NCBI GenBank assembly: GCA_036741795.1
Contig: DAINRO010000003.1
Span: 1 to 62,314 of the forward strand
DNA from: DATKKM01 sp036741795
GTDB taxonomy: Bacteria > Chloroflexota > Dehalococcoidia > SM23-28-2 > RBG-16-64-32
DNA length: 62,314 nt
Direction: 5' to 3'
Made by a program: the position numbers and the translations under genes. Shown here one piece after another: positions 53,088-62,026 of this stretch. How positions within the stretch are numbered: position 1 is the first letter of the stretch; each line of letters opens with the position of its first letter. The notes beneath the pieces are model-generated. The model was not told where the DNA came from. It was given only the letters and a program-made list of their open reading frames with translations, and did no database searches.

Positions 53088-53093
53088 ATTATA
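53088..53093. promoter_or_regulatory. Shared, symmetric -10 for ssrA and the AAC(3) gene
   Basis: TATAAT on the minus strand serves ssrA (mature 5' end 53074). The same bases read ATTATA, or TTATAG with the next base, on the plus strand, 6-7 nt before the AAC(3) ATG at 53100. Only 25 bp separate the two genes, so one -10 region must serve both or the AAC(3) gene is driven from within ssrA. Confidence 0.55.
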
Positions 53094-53099
53094 GCACAA

Positions 53100-53879
53100 A
53101 TGAGCTATCCCGGAACGTTGCAAAACGAGATCATGGAGCAACTAGCCGTCCTCGGCGTCTCCCCCTCATCCATCCTCGTCGTCCACACTTCATTCCGCGC
53201 GGTTGGATCCGTTGAAGGTGGTCCTACAGGGCTGATATCCGCATTAACTACGGTTCTCGGGCCAAAAGGCACCCTCGTCATGCCCAGCATGTCAGATGAC
53301 GACGACACGCCGTTCGATCCTGCAGCTACGTCATGCCTGGGGATGGGCATCGTCGCGGATTCTTTCTGGCGCGAGCAGGGCACCTTGCGGAGCAACAGCC
53401 CGCACGCCTTCGCCGCCCGCGGACCCGCGGCAGTCGAAATCACCGCTGATCACGCCATTGACGTGCCCCACGGCCTCGACAGCCCGGTCGGGAGGGTGTA
53501 CGAGCGTGAGGGCAGCGTCCTGTTACTCGGCGTCGGTCACGACGCCAACACCACGATTCACCTAGCGGAAAGCCTGGCTAGAGTGCGTTATAGACGCCCG
53601 AAATACGTGATGGTCCGCGAGGGGGACGCCGTCGTGCGGCACGATTACGCCGAGATTGACCACTGCTGCGAACACTTCGTACTGATGGACGACTGGCTTC
53701 GCATGGAAGGCGTGCAGCGAGAGGGGAGTGTTGGCCGAGCCGAGGCGCGCCTCATCAGATCCCGCGATGTCCTCCGGGTGGCGACAGCCAAACTGGCTGA
53801 GGACGAAACGGTATTCCTTCACCCGGCAGGCGTTGATCACGAATGCGACGAGGCCCGAGCAAGCCTGTCACGTGTCTGA
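53100..53879 (+). CDS. AAC(3)-family aminoglycoside 3-N-acetyltransferase
   Basis: 259 residues, antibiotic_NAT family. VVHTSFRAVGSVEGGPTGLI at the N-terminus, GTLVMPSMSDD, RSNSPHAFAARGPAA, VLLLGVGHDANTTIHLAE and a central IDHCCEHF are the conserved blocks of AAC(3). Family members transfer acetyl from acetyl-CoA to the 3-amino group of aminoglycosides, but chromosomal homologues may have other substrates. ATG 53100 with no Shine-Dalgarno; leaderless start likely. It is divergent from ssrA and convergent with smpB (9 bp). Confidence 0.88.
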   Translation: MSYPGTLQNEIMEQLAVLGVSPSSILVVHTSFRAVGSVEGGPTGLISALTTVLGPKGTLVMPSMSDDDDTPFDPAATSCLGMGIVADSFWREQGTLRSNSPHAFAARGPAAVEITADHAIDVPHGLDSPVGRVYEREGSVLLLGVGHDANTTIHLAESLARVRYRRPKYVMVREGDAVVRHDYAEIDHCCEHFVLMDDWLRMEGVQREGSVGRAEARLIRSRDVLRVATAKLAEDETVFLHPAGVDHECDEARASLSRV

Positions 53880-53888
53880 TTTTCTTGC

Positions 53889-54350
53889 TTATTTACTATT
53901 CGATCTCATCGCGCGCTGAATATCCCGATCTGCGTCCCGCTTTGCGATGTCCTGCCGCTTGTCGTACTTCCGCTTCCCCCGCGCCAGGGCGATCTCCAGC
54001 TTCGCTTTCCCGCCTTTCAGGTAGACGCGCAAGGGAATGATCGAGGCGCTCGAAGTCGTCGCCTCGCGCTCCAGTTCGTTGATCTCGCGCTTGTGGAGGA
54101 GCAACTTGCGGCTGCGCGTGGGGTCATGGTTCCGGTTGCTAGCCGGGGCGTACTGGGCGATGTGGGCGCCGACGAGGAACAGCTCGCCGTCGTCCGGGCG
54201 CACGTACGCTTCACGGATGCTCATGTGGCCGTCCCGGATCGATTTGATCTCCGTGCCGGTTAGCGACAGCCCCGCCTCATACGTCTTGAGGATCGAGTAG
54301 TCGAACCCGGCACGCCGGTTCGTCGCAACCGTCTTCTCGCCAACGCTCAT
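53889..54350 (-). CDS. smpB: SsrA-binding protein SmpB
   Basis: 153-residue tmRNA partner: VATNRRAGFDYSILKTYEAG, GTEIKSIRDGHMSIREAYV, the basic KGGKAKLEIALARGKRKYDKR tail region and a final helix. The start is ATG 54350; TACAAT (54357-54362, minus strand) lies only 6 nt before it, so the mRNA is probably leaderless. Its closeness to ssrA supports both calls. Confidence 0.96.
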   Translation of the reverse strand: MSVGEKTVATNRRAGFDYSILKTYEAGLSLTGTEIKSIRDGHMSIREAYVRPDDGELFLVGAHIAQYAPASNRNHDPTRSRKLLLHKREINELEREATTSSASIIPLRVYLKGGKAKLEIALARGKRKYDKRQDIAKRDADRDIQRAMRSNSK

Positions 54351-54388
54351 GCTGCGATTGTAGCGAGCGGCGAGGTTTGGGGCGTGTC

Positions 54389-55648
54389 CTAGCGGCTGGC
54401 GGCCAGTTGCTGGTTCAACACGTCGATTGCGGCGCTCATCTGCGGCCCGTAGCCGTTCTGTAGCTCGGCGCTGAGCTCCTCCGGGGTCAACTCCACCGGC
54501 ACATCCGGGCTTAGCCCCACACCCTCGATCAGCGTCCCCTTCGGGGTCAGCCACCGGGCGATCGTGACATAAAGAGCGCCACCGTTGGACAGCTCACGGA
54601 TGTGATTCACGGAACCCTTGCCGAAGGTCTGCGTCCCGACAAGTTGTGCCCGACCCTGGTCGCGGAGGGCTCCAGCCAGAACTTCCGATCCCGAGGCCGA
54701 TCCTTCGCTCACGAGGATGACGACCGGCAAGTCCACAGCCTCGCCGCCAGGTTCCGCGTCGTATGGCGTCTCGTTGCCATCACGGTCCACCTGCGTCAAC
54801 ACGTTGCCGCCGTCGAGGAACATGTCCGCCACGTTCACAGTAGCGTCCAGGCCTCCGCCCGGATTCCGCCTCAGGTCCAGAACTAGCCCCTCATAGCCCT
54901 CGTCAACGATCCTCGTCAATTCCTCGCTCAGGTCGTTCACCGTCTGGTCGGTGAATTGCTGAATCTCGACATAAGCGATGCCCGGCACCACGTTGCCATT
55001 GGCATCCTGCGCATCATGTGCGAAGACGGTCGGAATCACGATCGTCCCTCGCGTTATCGTCACGTCCTCGGACTCGCGGTTTGCGTGCCGCACCGTCAGC
55101 GTCACCTCGCTGCCCTCGGTGCCCCTGATCCGCTGGACAGCGTCCTGGACGCTCCAACCCTCCGTGGATTCGCCGTCCACTGCCAGGATCACGTCACCGG
55201 GCAGGATCCCGGCCTGCTCCGCAGGCGACCCACGGAACGGCGTCACGATCGTGATCTCACCCGTCGTCGGGTCCTGGTCCACGTTCGCGCCGATACCTTC
55301 GAAGCTACCCGAGATGATGTCAAACCCACTCTGGTAGTCCTCGGGGCTGATATAGACGGTGTGAGCGTCACCAAGTGAATCGATTGCGCCACTGATGGCA
55401 CCCTCTTCGAGCGCTTGTCCGTTAACCGCTTCGGGAACTACAAAGTCCTCTTCCAGGATATCCTCGATCTCTTCCAGCACACTGTAGTCGGAGCCGGAAT
55501 CCAGCTCCTGGTCGTCGCCAGAGGGCGCCTGGATGCTACTGCTGCCGCCATTGTCCTCGTCGCCGATCGCGAACCCCACCATCCCGGCGGTCGCGACAAC
55601 CAGGACGATCACGAGGATGGAGAGGACTAACTTCAGGGTGTTCCACAT
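54389..55648 (-). CDS. ctpA: S41-family C-terminal processing peptidase
   Basis: 419 residues. An N-terminal transmembrane anchor (about 5-28, LKLVLSILVIVLVVATAGMV) places the enzyme outside the membrane. A helical cap, a PDZ domain (GIGANVDQD...GSPAEQAGILPGDVILAVDG) and the peptidase core follow. The catalytic Ser lies in VSEGSASGSEVLAGAL and the Lys in QTFGKGSVN. It cleaves proteins with nonpolar C-termini. I chose ATG 55648 because AAGGTAGAAAG precedes it. The 289-bp gap upstream contains no gene; TATATA/TTGAGG-like promoter pieces for queD lie at its distal end. Confidence 0.93.
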   Translation of the reverse strand: MWNTLKLVLSILVIVLVVATAGMVGFAIGDEDNGGSSSIQAPSGDDQELDSGSDYSVLEEIEDILEEDFVVPEAVNGQALEEGAISGAIDSLGDAHTVYISPEDYQSGFDIISGSFEGIGANVDQDPTTGEITIVTPFRGSPAEQAGILPGDVILAVDGESTEGWSVQDAVQRIRGTEGSEVTLTVRHANRESEDVTITRGTIVIPTVFAHDAQDANGNVVPGIAYVEIQQFTDQTVNDLSEELTRIVDEGYEGLVLDLRRNPGGGLDATVNVADMFLDGGNVLTQVDRDGNETPYDAEPGGEAVDLPVVILVSEGSASGSEVLAGALRDQGRAQLVGTQTFGKGSVNHIRELSNGGALYVTIARWLTPKGTLIEGVGLSPDVPVELTPEELSAELQNGYGPQMSAAIDVLNQQLAASR

Positions 55649-55937
55649 GAGCTTTCTACCTTTGACATAATGGCGGATATACAGCCCGCCAAACGACTTC
55701 AATGGATTCGACGTGAGTCCGGGACTTCGCGTTGCCGGCCCCTACGCGGGAGTCACCTCGATGGTAGCACCGCCCCAAAACCCCCGCAAACGCGACCGGA
55801 CACGAGTTTTCATGGCTCCAGATACGCCACAACCGCGCGCCGGGATTGCAGCGTAAGCCCTTCTACTGCTCACATAACATATATAGTGCGAACCTACATC
55901 GTGAATTGAGGTTGCCGTGGGATATGCTCCGGAGGGC

Positions 55938-56438
55938 ATGACTCACCGAATTACGCTCGAACGAAACACGCTACGGTTCGCCGCCGCCCATTTCACCGCC
56001 TCCAGTTCAGAATGCGAACCTCTACACGGACACAACTACGATGTCTTCGTCGAGATCGAGGGAGATCTCACGCCCGAATCGTGGGTCATCGACTTCGGAT
56101 CCGCAAAGCGTATCGCCCGCGAGATCTGCGGCGGGCTGGACCACCGGTTCATCGCAGCCTCTCGCAGCACGGCCACAAGGATCACAGCCGCGGCCGGCGA
56201 GATCACGATCGACGCCGCCGGTAAGCGTTATGTCATGCCGGGAGGGGACGTTGCCCTACTCGACATCGACAACACCACAGCTGAGCGCCTGGCGGAATGG
56301 TTCGCGGGCCAGCTCGCAGAGCGCCTGGCCACCCTGGGCGCCGTGAACCTGCGGCGAATCACAGTCGGAGTTGAAGAAATGCCGGGTCAGGCCGGCTGGT
56401 TCGTGCTCGACTATCCGCTGGCTAGCGGGTCGTGTTGA
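55938..56438 (+). CDS. 6-pyruvoyl-tetrahydropterin synthase / QueD family protein
   Basis: 166 residues from ATG 55938, just after GGAGGG. Zinc ligands are the His in FAAAHFTA and the two in LHGHNY; LDHRFI and VGVEEMPGQAGWF supply further conserved residues. It would act on dihydroneopterin triphosphate, either for queuosine (6-carboxytetrahydropterin) or pterin/folate synthesis. The absence of queC/queE nearby leaves this open. Confidence 0.88.
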   Translation: MTHRITLERNTLRFAAAHFTASSSECEPLHGHNYDVFVEIEGDLTPESWVIDFGSAKRIAREICGGLDHRFIAASRSTATRITAAAGEITIDAAGKRYVMPGGDVALLDIDNTTAERLAEWFAGQLAERLATLGAVNLRRITVGVEEMPGQAGWFVLDYPLASGSC

Positions 56439-56516
56439 CACCCATCCGAAAAACCATAAGATAAGTCTTTGCCACGGAATCCGGTCTGCAACCGTCTGGA
56501 ACCGTGCGAAGGGATT

Positions 56517-57062
56517 ATGCAGATCGACTGGCAGCAGGCGATAAACGACATCCTGGCGAAGAAGCTATCGTGCCCTCGCTGTGGAACCCTCACCGACGAC
56601 GTGCTCGTCGGGTATCTCAGGTTGCCCGAGGCGTCAGCGTGGGCGCCTCTGTGTGAAGGGTGCACGAAGAAGGAGAACTGCGAATCGCGCAAGTTCGTGG
56701 TCCTCTGCGAAGATTGCTCCACCGAGTTGCGCCTCCGCGGCCGCCGCGTCGACGAAGCAGGCTTCATGTCCGCTCTCTTCGAAGAGTGCCGCCGCAACCT
56801 CGAAGAGACGCTCGACTACCTCGCGGACTACTGGCGCGAAGACCTGGACATCGACCCCGGCGACATGGAAAAGCGCCTCGAAGAGGTGGACCCAGACCTC
56901 TTTGACGAGGAGAACAACTGGCGCACATACCTGGAGGACGAGTACCTCAAGATCCATGGTTGGTTCCGTGAGCGAAAGCTCAGGATCCCCAATCCCGGCT
57001 GGCGGTCCGAATACGTCGAGGACGTCGTCTCCGTCGGCTACCCGACCCTCCTCGGCGACTGA
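56517..57062 (+). CDS. Conserved cysteine-rich protein of unknown function
   Basis: 181 residues from ATG 56517 (AAGGGA just upstream; an in-frame start at 56469 is less likely). The first half has Cys pairs CPRCG, CEGC, a lone C and CEDC in the order of two zinc ribbons; the second half is acidic and helical (EECRRNLEETLDYLADYW, DMEKRLEEVDPDLFDEENNW). No family recognised. It precedes a methyltransferase gene by 60 bp. Confidence 0.75.
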   Translation: MQIDWQQAINDILAKKLSCPRCGTLTDDVLVGYLRLPEASAWAPLCEGCTKKENCESRKFVVLCEDCSTELRLRGRRVDEAGFMSALFEECRRNLEETLDYLADYWREDLDIDPGDMEKRLEEVDPDLFDEENNWRTYLEDEYLKIHGWFRERKLRIPNPGWRSEYVEDVVSVGYPTLLGD

Positions 57063-57122
57063 ACGCGATTTCTGGTATCGTGCCAGCTACCAAATTCTTT
57101 CCCGGCCCGAAGGAGACCTGTC

Positions 57123-58196
57123 ATGACCACGCAGTCCCTTGACCAGGCGAAGGCTGAGGCTTTCGCAGGACGAATGATCGACATCGCCTCAAGTGGCGTC
57201 CTCAGCCTTATGACCAGTGTCGGCCACCGGACCGGGTTGTTCGACAGTATGTCAGGCATGCCCCCGTCCTCCACCCAACAGATCGCCGATGTATCCGGTC
57301 TGGACGAGCGCTACGTCCGTGAATGGCTCGGCTCAATGGTAGCCGGTGGCTTCGTTGAGTATGAGCCCTCCTCGAAGACCTACCTCCTCCCGCCCGAGCA
57401 TGCCGCCTCTCTGACACGTGCGGCCGGTCCTGGCAACCTTGCCAAGATGACTCAGTTCATTTCGCTCTTCGGCAAGGTGGAGGATAAGCTCGTTGACAGC
57501 TTTCAGAACGGTGGGGGTGTACCTTATTCGGAGTTCGACAAGTTCCAGGCCTTGATGGCGGAAGAGAGTGCGGCAGTCGTCGACGCCACACTTATTGATG
57601 TCACGCTGCCCCTGATCCCGGGAATCGTCGCCCGACTCGAGGAAGGGATCGACGTCCTCGACGTGGGCTGCGGCCAGGGCCACGCGATCAACGTTATGGC
57701 ACGCCAATACCCGAACAGCCGCTTCATTGGCTATGACTTCTCCGCCGAGGGCGTCGCCGCGGGCGAAAGAGAGGCCCGGGACTGGGGTCTCAAGAACGTG
57801 ACGTTCAAACAACAGGATGTCGCGAACTTTGATGACTCGACGGCCTACGATCTGATCACCGCGTTCGACGCCATCCACGATCAGGCAGCGCCGACGAAGG
57901 TCCTCGCCAACATCGCGGCGGCTCTTCGCCCTGGTGGGGTCTTCCTCATGGTTGACATCGCCGCCTCGAGCAACCTCGAGGAGAACCTCGGTCACCCACT
58001 CGCTGCCCTTCTCTATGGCGTTTCTACCACGCACTGTATGACCGTTTCGCTCGCCCTCGGCGGCGAGGGGTTGGGCACCATGTGGGGAGAACAACTCGCG
58101 CGACAGAAACTCGCCGACGCCGGGTTTACCAAAGTGGATGTCGAATCGGTGCCCGGAGACATTATGAACAGTTACTACATCGCCACGGCCGGCTAG
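57123..58196 (+). CDS. SAM-dependent methyltransferase with N-terminal winged helix (Rv2258c-like)
   Basis: 357 residues. An N-terminal winged-helix/dimer domain (about 1-100, GHRTGLFDSM...TQQIADVSGLDERYVREWL) precedes a class I methyltransferase with VLDVGCGQGHAINVMA (motif I), DFSAEGVAAGE and AALRPGGVFLMVDI. The layout resembles mycobacterial Rv2258c and small-molecule O/C-methyltransferases. Substrate unknown. It is 18 nt before an acyl-CoA synthetase in the same direction, GAAGGAG upstream of its ATG. Confidence 0.88.
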   Translation: MTTQSLDQAKAEAFAGRMIDIASSGVLSLMTSVGHRTGLFDSMSGMPPSSTQQIADVSGLDERYVREWLGSMVAGGFVEYEPSSKTYLLPPEHAASLTRAAGPGNLAKMTQFISLFGKVEDKLVDSFQNGGGVPYSEFDKFQALMAEESAAVVDATLIDVTLPLIPGIVARLEEGIDVLDVGCGQGHAINVMARQYPNSRFIGYDFSAEGVAAGEREARDWGLKNVTFKQQDVANFDDSTAYDLITAFDAIHDQAAPTKVLANIAAALRPGGVFLMVDIAASSNLEENLGHPLAALLYGVSTTHCMTVSLALGGEGLGTMWGEQLARQKLADAGFTKVDVESVPGDIMNSYYIATAG

Positions 58197-58214
58197 TCAG
58201 AGGAGAACATCGCA

Positions 58215-59777
58215 ATGACGCTCTATCACAGCCCCTGGTTCACGCTGGAACCCTACCCGGAGATGTCCCTTCCCGATTTCCTGCAGCCCTCGGCGAAGAA
58301 GTTCGAGGACAAGCAGGCCCTCATCAACTTCGACGGCGCCAGCTACACCTTCGGGCAAACGTGGGCCGCCTGCCGTAGCCTGGGGCGCTTCCTCCAGGAC
58401 AACGGCCTCAACAAGGGCGATCGCGTCGCCATCTTCTCCGCAAACTCGCCGGAGTACTTCGTCGCCTTCTTCGGGATCCTCTGCGCAGGCGGCACCGTGA
58501 CCACCCTGAACCCACTCTACAAAGAGCGCGAACTCCTCCACCAGCTCGAAGACTGCGGCGCCTCTGCCATCTTCACCATGGGCGCCCTCTCCCCTCTCGT
58601 CGAGCAGGTCAAGCAACACTTGCCAGGCTTGAAGCAGGTGTTCACCGTCGAAGACGCCTGGAAGATGGCGGCGGAAGCGCCGCCCGAGCCCCACGCCGTA
58701 CAGTTCAACCCCCGAGAAGACCTCGCTGCCCTACCCTACTCCTCGGGCACTACCGGTCTGCCAAAGGGCGTTATGTTAACCCACTTCAATCTCGTCTCTA
58801 ATGTCCGGCAGACGCTCACCACCGGTCTAAGCAACGGGTACGGCACCTACCTGGACTTCCTCCCCTTCTATCACATCTACGGGATGGTCGTCCTCATGGC
58901 CTGCGGTTTCGCCGCCGGCCTCCCCCAGGTCATCATGCCGCGCTTCGACCCGTCCCTGTGCCTGGACCTCATCCAGAAGCACAAGGTGACGAACCTCTTC
59001 GCCGTCCCACCGGCCCTCCTCGCCCTCGCCCACTTCCCGGACGCCGGCAAGTACGACACCTCCTCCCTGCAGATGATCATGAGTGGCGCCGCACCGCTGC
59101 CTCCGGAAGTCGCGAAGGCTGCCTCCAGGGCCCTCGACGTCACCGTGCTGCAGGGATACGGCATGACCGAGACCAGCCCCGTCACGAACGTTAATCCGAT
59201 CACGCGCATCAAGGACGCCACAGTGGGTCCGCCCGTCGCAGACACCATCGAAAAGGTCGTTTCCCTCGATGACGGCAAAGAACTGGGCCCAAGCGAGATC
59301 GGCGAACTCCTCACCTTCGGCCCCCAGGTCATGAAGGGCTACTGGCAGGCCCCCGAAGCCACCGAGGAAACCCTTCCCGGTGGCGGCTGGATCAGGACCG
59401 GTGACATCGTCTCCGTCGATGAAGAGGGTTATGTCACGATTCTCGACCGCAAGAAGGAGATGATCAAATACAAGGGTTACCAGATCGCGCCGGCCGAACT
59501 CGAAGCCCTGCTCATGGAACACCCATCCGTCATGGACTCGGCCGTTATCCCGAAGCGCGATGACGAATCCGGCGAAATTCCCAAGGCCTTCGTCCTCGTC
59601 AAGGAAGGACAGGAAGTCAGCACCGAGGATCTGATGCGCTTCGTTGAAGAGCGCGTGGCTCCCTACAAAAAGGTGCGTGAAATCGAGTTCGTCGAAGCGA
59701 TCCCGAAGACCCCGTCTGGCAAGATCCTTCGCCGCGAACTGATCGAGCAGGAGCGAGCAAAGACGGGCGGAAACTAG
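58215..59777 (+). CDS. AMP-dependent acyl/aryl-CoA synthetase (4-coumarate:CoA ligase-like)
   Basis: 520 residues of the ANL superfamily. A3 motif ALPYSSGTTGLPKGVMLTH, A5 GYGMTETSPV, A8 (WIRTGDIVSVDEEGYVTILD, RKKEMIKYKGYQIAPAELE) and the catalytic Lys in PKTPSGKILRREL. It activates a carboxylic acid as acyl-AMP and transfers it to CoA; chain type cannot be told. It has no signal or carrier domain. AGAGGAG precedes ATG 58215. It is cotranscribed with the methyltransferase and followed 4 nt later by the next gene. Confidence 0.93.
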   Translation: MTLYHSPWFTLEPYPEMSLPDFLQPSAKKFEDKQALINFDGASYTFGQTWAACRSLGRFLQDNGLNKGDRVAIFSANSPEYFVAFFGILCAGGTVTTLNPLYKERELLHQLEDCGASAIFTMGALSPLVEQVKQHLPGLKQVFTVEDAWKMAAEAPPEPHAVQFNPREDLAALPYSSGTTGLPKGVMLTHFNLVSNVRQTLTTGLSNGYGTYLDFLPFYHIYGMVVLMACGFAAGLPQVIMPRFDPSLCLDLIQKHKVTNLFAVPPALLALAHFPDAGKYDTSSLQMIMSGAAPLPPEVAKAASRALDVTVLQGYGMTETSPVTNVNPITRIKDATVGPPVADTIEKVVSLDDGKELGPSEIGELLTFGPQVMKGYWQAPEATEETLPGGGWIRTGDIVSVDEEGYVTILDRKKEMIKYKGYQIAPAELEALLMEHPSVMDSAVIPKRDDESGEIPKAFVLVKEGQEVSTEDLMRFVEERVAPYKKVREIEFVEAIPKTPSGKILRRELIEQERAKTGGN

Positions 59778-59780
59778 CGT

Positions 59781-60419
59781 ATGGTGCGGAGTCCGTTCCT
59801 GGCATTACTCGGCACGTTCGCTTTCTTCTTCCTCATCATCGTCGCTGCCACCGCGCTTTTCGTAGCGCTCGCGGATGATGATGTCGAGGCGGGAGACGGC
59901 TGCACTAACCCGGAAACGGGCGAGACACGCGACGTAAACAACACGGAGCTACTTGCCCGGTCGTTCGAAGAATCATTGAACGACGCCCAGGACTCCATCG
60001 ATTCCGGACAGCCCCAGGCGACCGCGACTTTCAGTGAAAGCGAGGTATCGTCGAAAGCCTCGGAGTTCCTCCAGGACAGGGGCGCCGATCTTGAGGACCT
60101 CGTCGTTTGTTTCCACGACGGCTACGCTGAGGGACGCGTGACATTCGAGATCCCCGCACTGAGCAGCATCCCGGTCATCGGCGACGACATCTTTACCGTG
60201 TATGTCACTGCGGAGGGAACCATGAACTTTGAGGGCGAACGCCCGAGCATCGAGATCACCGAACTCGAAGCTGGCAACCTCCCGGGCTTTGCGACCGACG
60301 AACTGCGTGACGAGATCGAGAGCGAAGTCAACGACCGGATCGACGACCTACAACTGAACTACATCTATGAAGTAGCCTTCACGGAAGGCGAGGCCACCCT
60401 CACCCTACGGCCCCGCTAA
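59781..60419 (+). CDS. Membrane-anchored protein of unknown function
   Basis: 212 residues. A single N-terminal transmembrane helix (about 8-30, LLGTFAFFFLIIVAATALFVAL) is followed by an acidic extracytoplasmic domain with one Cys pair (GCTNPETGE and VVCFHDG) and alternating beta strands. It is 3 nt from the acyl-CoA synthetase stop, so part of that operon. No family recognised. Its stop overlaps the convergent DUF2277 gene by 4 nt. Confidence 0.75.
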   Translation: MVRSPFLALLGTFAFFFLIIVAATALFVALADDDVEAGDGCTNPETGETRDVNNTELLARSFEESLNDAQDSIDSGQPQATATFSESEVSSKASEFLQDRGADLEDLVVCFHDGYAEGRVTFEIPALSSIPVIGDDIFTVYVTAEGTMNFEGERPSIEITELEAGNLPGFATDELRDEIESEVNDRIDDLQLNYIYEVAFTEGEATLTLRPR

Positions 60420-60634
60420 CTTCGCTTACGGCCGAGGTTCGCGCTGACCGAATCTAGCAGTTGCTGCGATGCCGCGGTTATGCGCGATACGGCCTTGTTG
60501 AACGCCTTCTCATGGGCGCTGGTCGGCTCCCGGAACCCGCTGATTTTCCTGACGAACTGTCGGGCGGCAGCCTGGATCTCCTCGTTGCTTGCCACCTGGT
60601 CCTGGGCCCGCAATTGCTTAATGCTTCTGCACAT
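60416..60634 (-). CDS. DUF2277 family protein
   Basis: 72 residues, matching the DUF2277 signature: MCRSIKQLR at the start, then EEIQAAARQFVRKISGFREP, KAFNKAVSRI and QLLDSV. Conserved small helical protein of unknown function. Its start overlaps the end of the upstream GNAT gene by 17 nt. Confidence 0.85.
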   Translation of the reverse strand: MCRSIKQLRAQDQVASNEEIQAAARQFVRKISGFREPTSAHEKAFNKAVSRITAASQQLLDSVSANLGRKRS

Positions 60635-61079
60635 GCTCCGTTCCCTCGTCTATCTTTATGTCGAGCGCGCCGGGGGCTCCCCTGCTGTTCGCCTCTCGGT
60701 GCATCATTACCTGGGTCTTGCTCGCTTGGAACCCGTTCCTGGAATAGAACGCCACGCGCTCGGGCTCGCAGAAAAGCGACACGATATGAACGGGTCCGAT
60801 GTCCCGGACGAGCCTGGCCACCATCGCTTCACCAATGCCGCGCCCCCGGTAATCAGGATCGATAACAACATCCTCGATATACGCCCGGTGTACCCCATCC
60901 GACAGGGCGCGAGTGAAGCCGATCAACTGCTCCCCTTCCCACGCGCCCACGCAGATAGACGATGAAACGGCGCGGGCGATGCCCTCGGTTTCCCAACCCG
61001 GCCACCAGCCCGCGCCGTCGTACAGTCTCCGCACGTCCGCGGCATCGATCGCCCTCTCGGAGCCGCTCAAGTACTCCAT
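60618..61079 (-). CDS. GNAT-family N-acetyltransferase
   Basis: 153 residues. The acetyl-CoA site is YIEDVVIDPDYRGRGIGEAMV (V/I-x-x-x-x-R-G-x-G-I-G), and the last strand ends FYSRNGFQAS. Acceptor unknown. It lies upstream of DUF2277 with a 17-nt overlap and downstream of arsM by 29 bp, so all may be one transcript. Confidence 0.9.
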   Translation of the reverse strand: MEYLSGSERAIDAADVRRLYDGAGWWPGWETEGIARAVSSSICVGAWEGEQLIGFTRALSDGVHRAYIEDVVIDPDYRGRGIGEAMVARLVRDIGPVHIVSLFCEPERVAFYSRNGFQASKTQVMMHREANSRGAPGALDIKIDEGTEHVQKH

Positions 61080-61108
61080 CGAGGCCGATTATGCCACGAT
61101 CAGTTCCC

Positions 61109-61993
61109 TCAGCAGCACTCCCCCGGCCCGCAGGAAACGCCCGTCTGCGCCGCCACGACTTCGATCCGCTCTTCTTCCCTTGCGTTGACCGGCTTCCTCG
61201 CCCGGACCACGCCGCTGAAAATCCCCAGCCCCTGGTTCTCGTTCGCGACGGCGTCTTTCACTTTGTCGCCTAACCCGCCCGAAGTCGCGTCGGCCGCGGT
61301 GTACTCGCGGAACGTCTCGATCTCCGCGCCCTCGAAGCCCGCGGCCTGCAACTTGGCGATGTAGTCGTCTCGCGTCAGCGCCCCGGCGATGCAGCCCGTC
61401 CATGCGGCCATGCTGCTCGAGATCGCTTCCGGCAGGTCGCTGTTCGTGACGATGTCAGAGATGGCCAGCCGTCCGCCGGGCTTAAGTACCCGGTACGCCT
61501 CCCGAAGCACCGAGTCCTTGTCCGGGGACAGGTTCACGACGCAGTTGCTGATGATCACGTCCACCGTGTCCCGTGGCAACGGGATGTTCTCCATCTCGCC
61601 CCGCAGGAACTCGACGTTTGTCACCCCGGCCTCCCGGGCGTTCTTCCTCGCCAGGTCCAGCATCTCATCCGTCATATCTAACCCGTAGGCCTTCCCCGTC
61701 GCGCCAACTCGTCGCGCCGACAGCAGTACGTCGATGCCGCCACCGGACCCGAGGTCCAACACGATCTCGCCTTCCGTGAGCTCCGCCACTGCAACCGGGT
61801 TCCCGCAACCGAGCGAGGCCGCGACCGCGTCCTGCGGCAGGTGCTGCAGCTCGTCCGTGGTGTACAGGTTCGACGTAATCGCCCCATCCTCCACGCTCCC
61901 GCAACAGTCGCTGCCCTTTAGTGACTGTGCCTTCGTTGCCGCGGCTCCATACCGCCTCTTCACTTCCGCCTTGATATCCTGCTGAGTAGTCAT
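61109..61993 (-). CDS. arsM: Arsenite S-adenosylmethyltransferase
   Basis: 294 residues. It methylates As(III) to mono-, di- and trimethyl forms. The four As(III)-binding cysteines of ArsM correspond to C31 (SDCCGS), C63 (LGCGNP), C151 (SNCVVNLSPDK) and C201 (TGCIAGAL); motif I is VLDLGSGGGIDVL. The C-terminal CGPGECC may add binding sites. ATG 61993 follows GGAGGT directly. It is downstream of a small Cys-pair protein. Confidence 0.94.
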   Translation of the reverse strand: MTTQQDIKAEVKRRYGAAATKAQSLKGSDCCGSVEDGAITSNLYTTDELQHLPQDAVAASLGCGNPVAVAELTEGEIVLDLGSGGGIDVLLSARRVGATGKAYGLDMTDEMLDLARKNAREAGVTNVEFLRGEMENIPLPRDTVDVIISNCVVNLSPDKDSVLREAYRVLKPGGRLAISDIVTNSDLPEAISSSMAAWTGCIAGALTRDDYIAKLQAAGFEGAEIETFREYTAADATSGGLGDKVKDAVANENQGLGIFSGVVRARKPVNAREEERIEVVAAQTGVSCGPGECC

Positions 61994-62026
61994 TGCGACC
62001 TCCTTACTATTGATACCCTTCAATAT

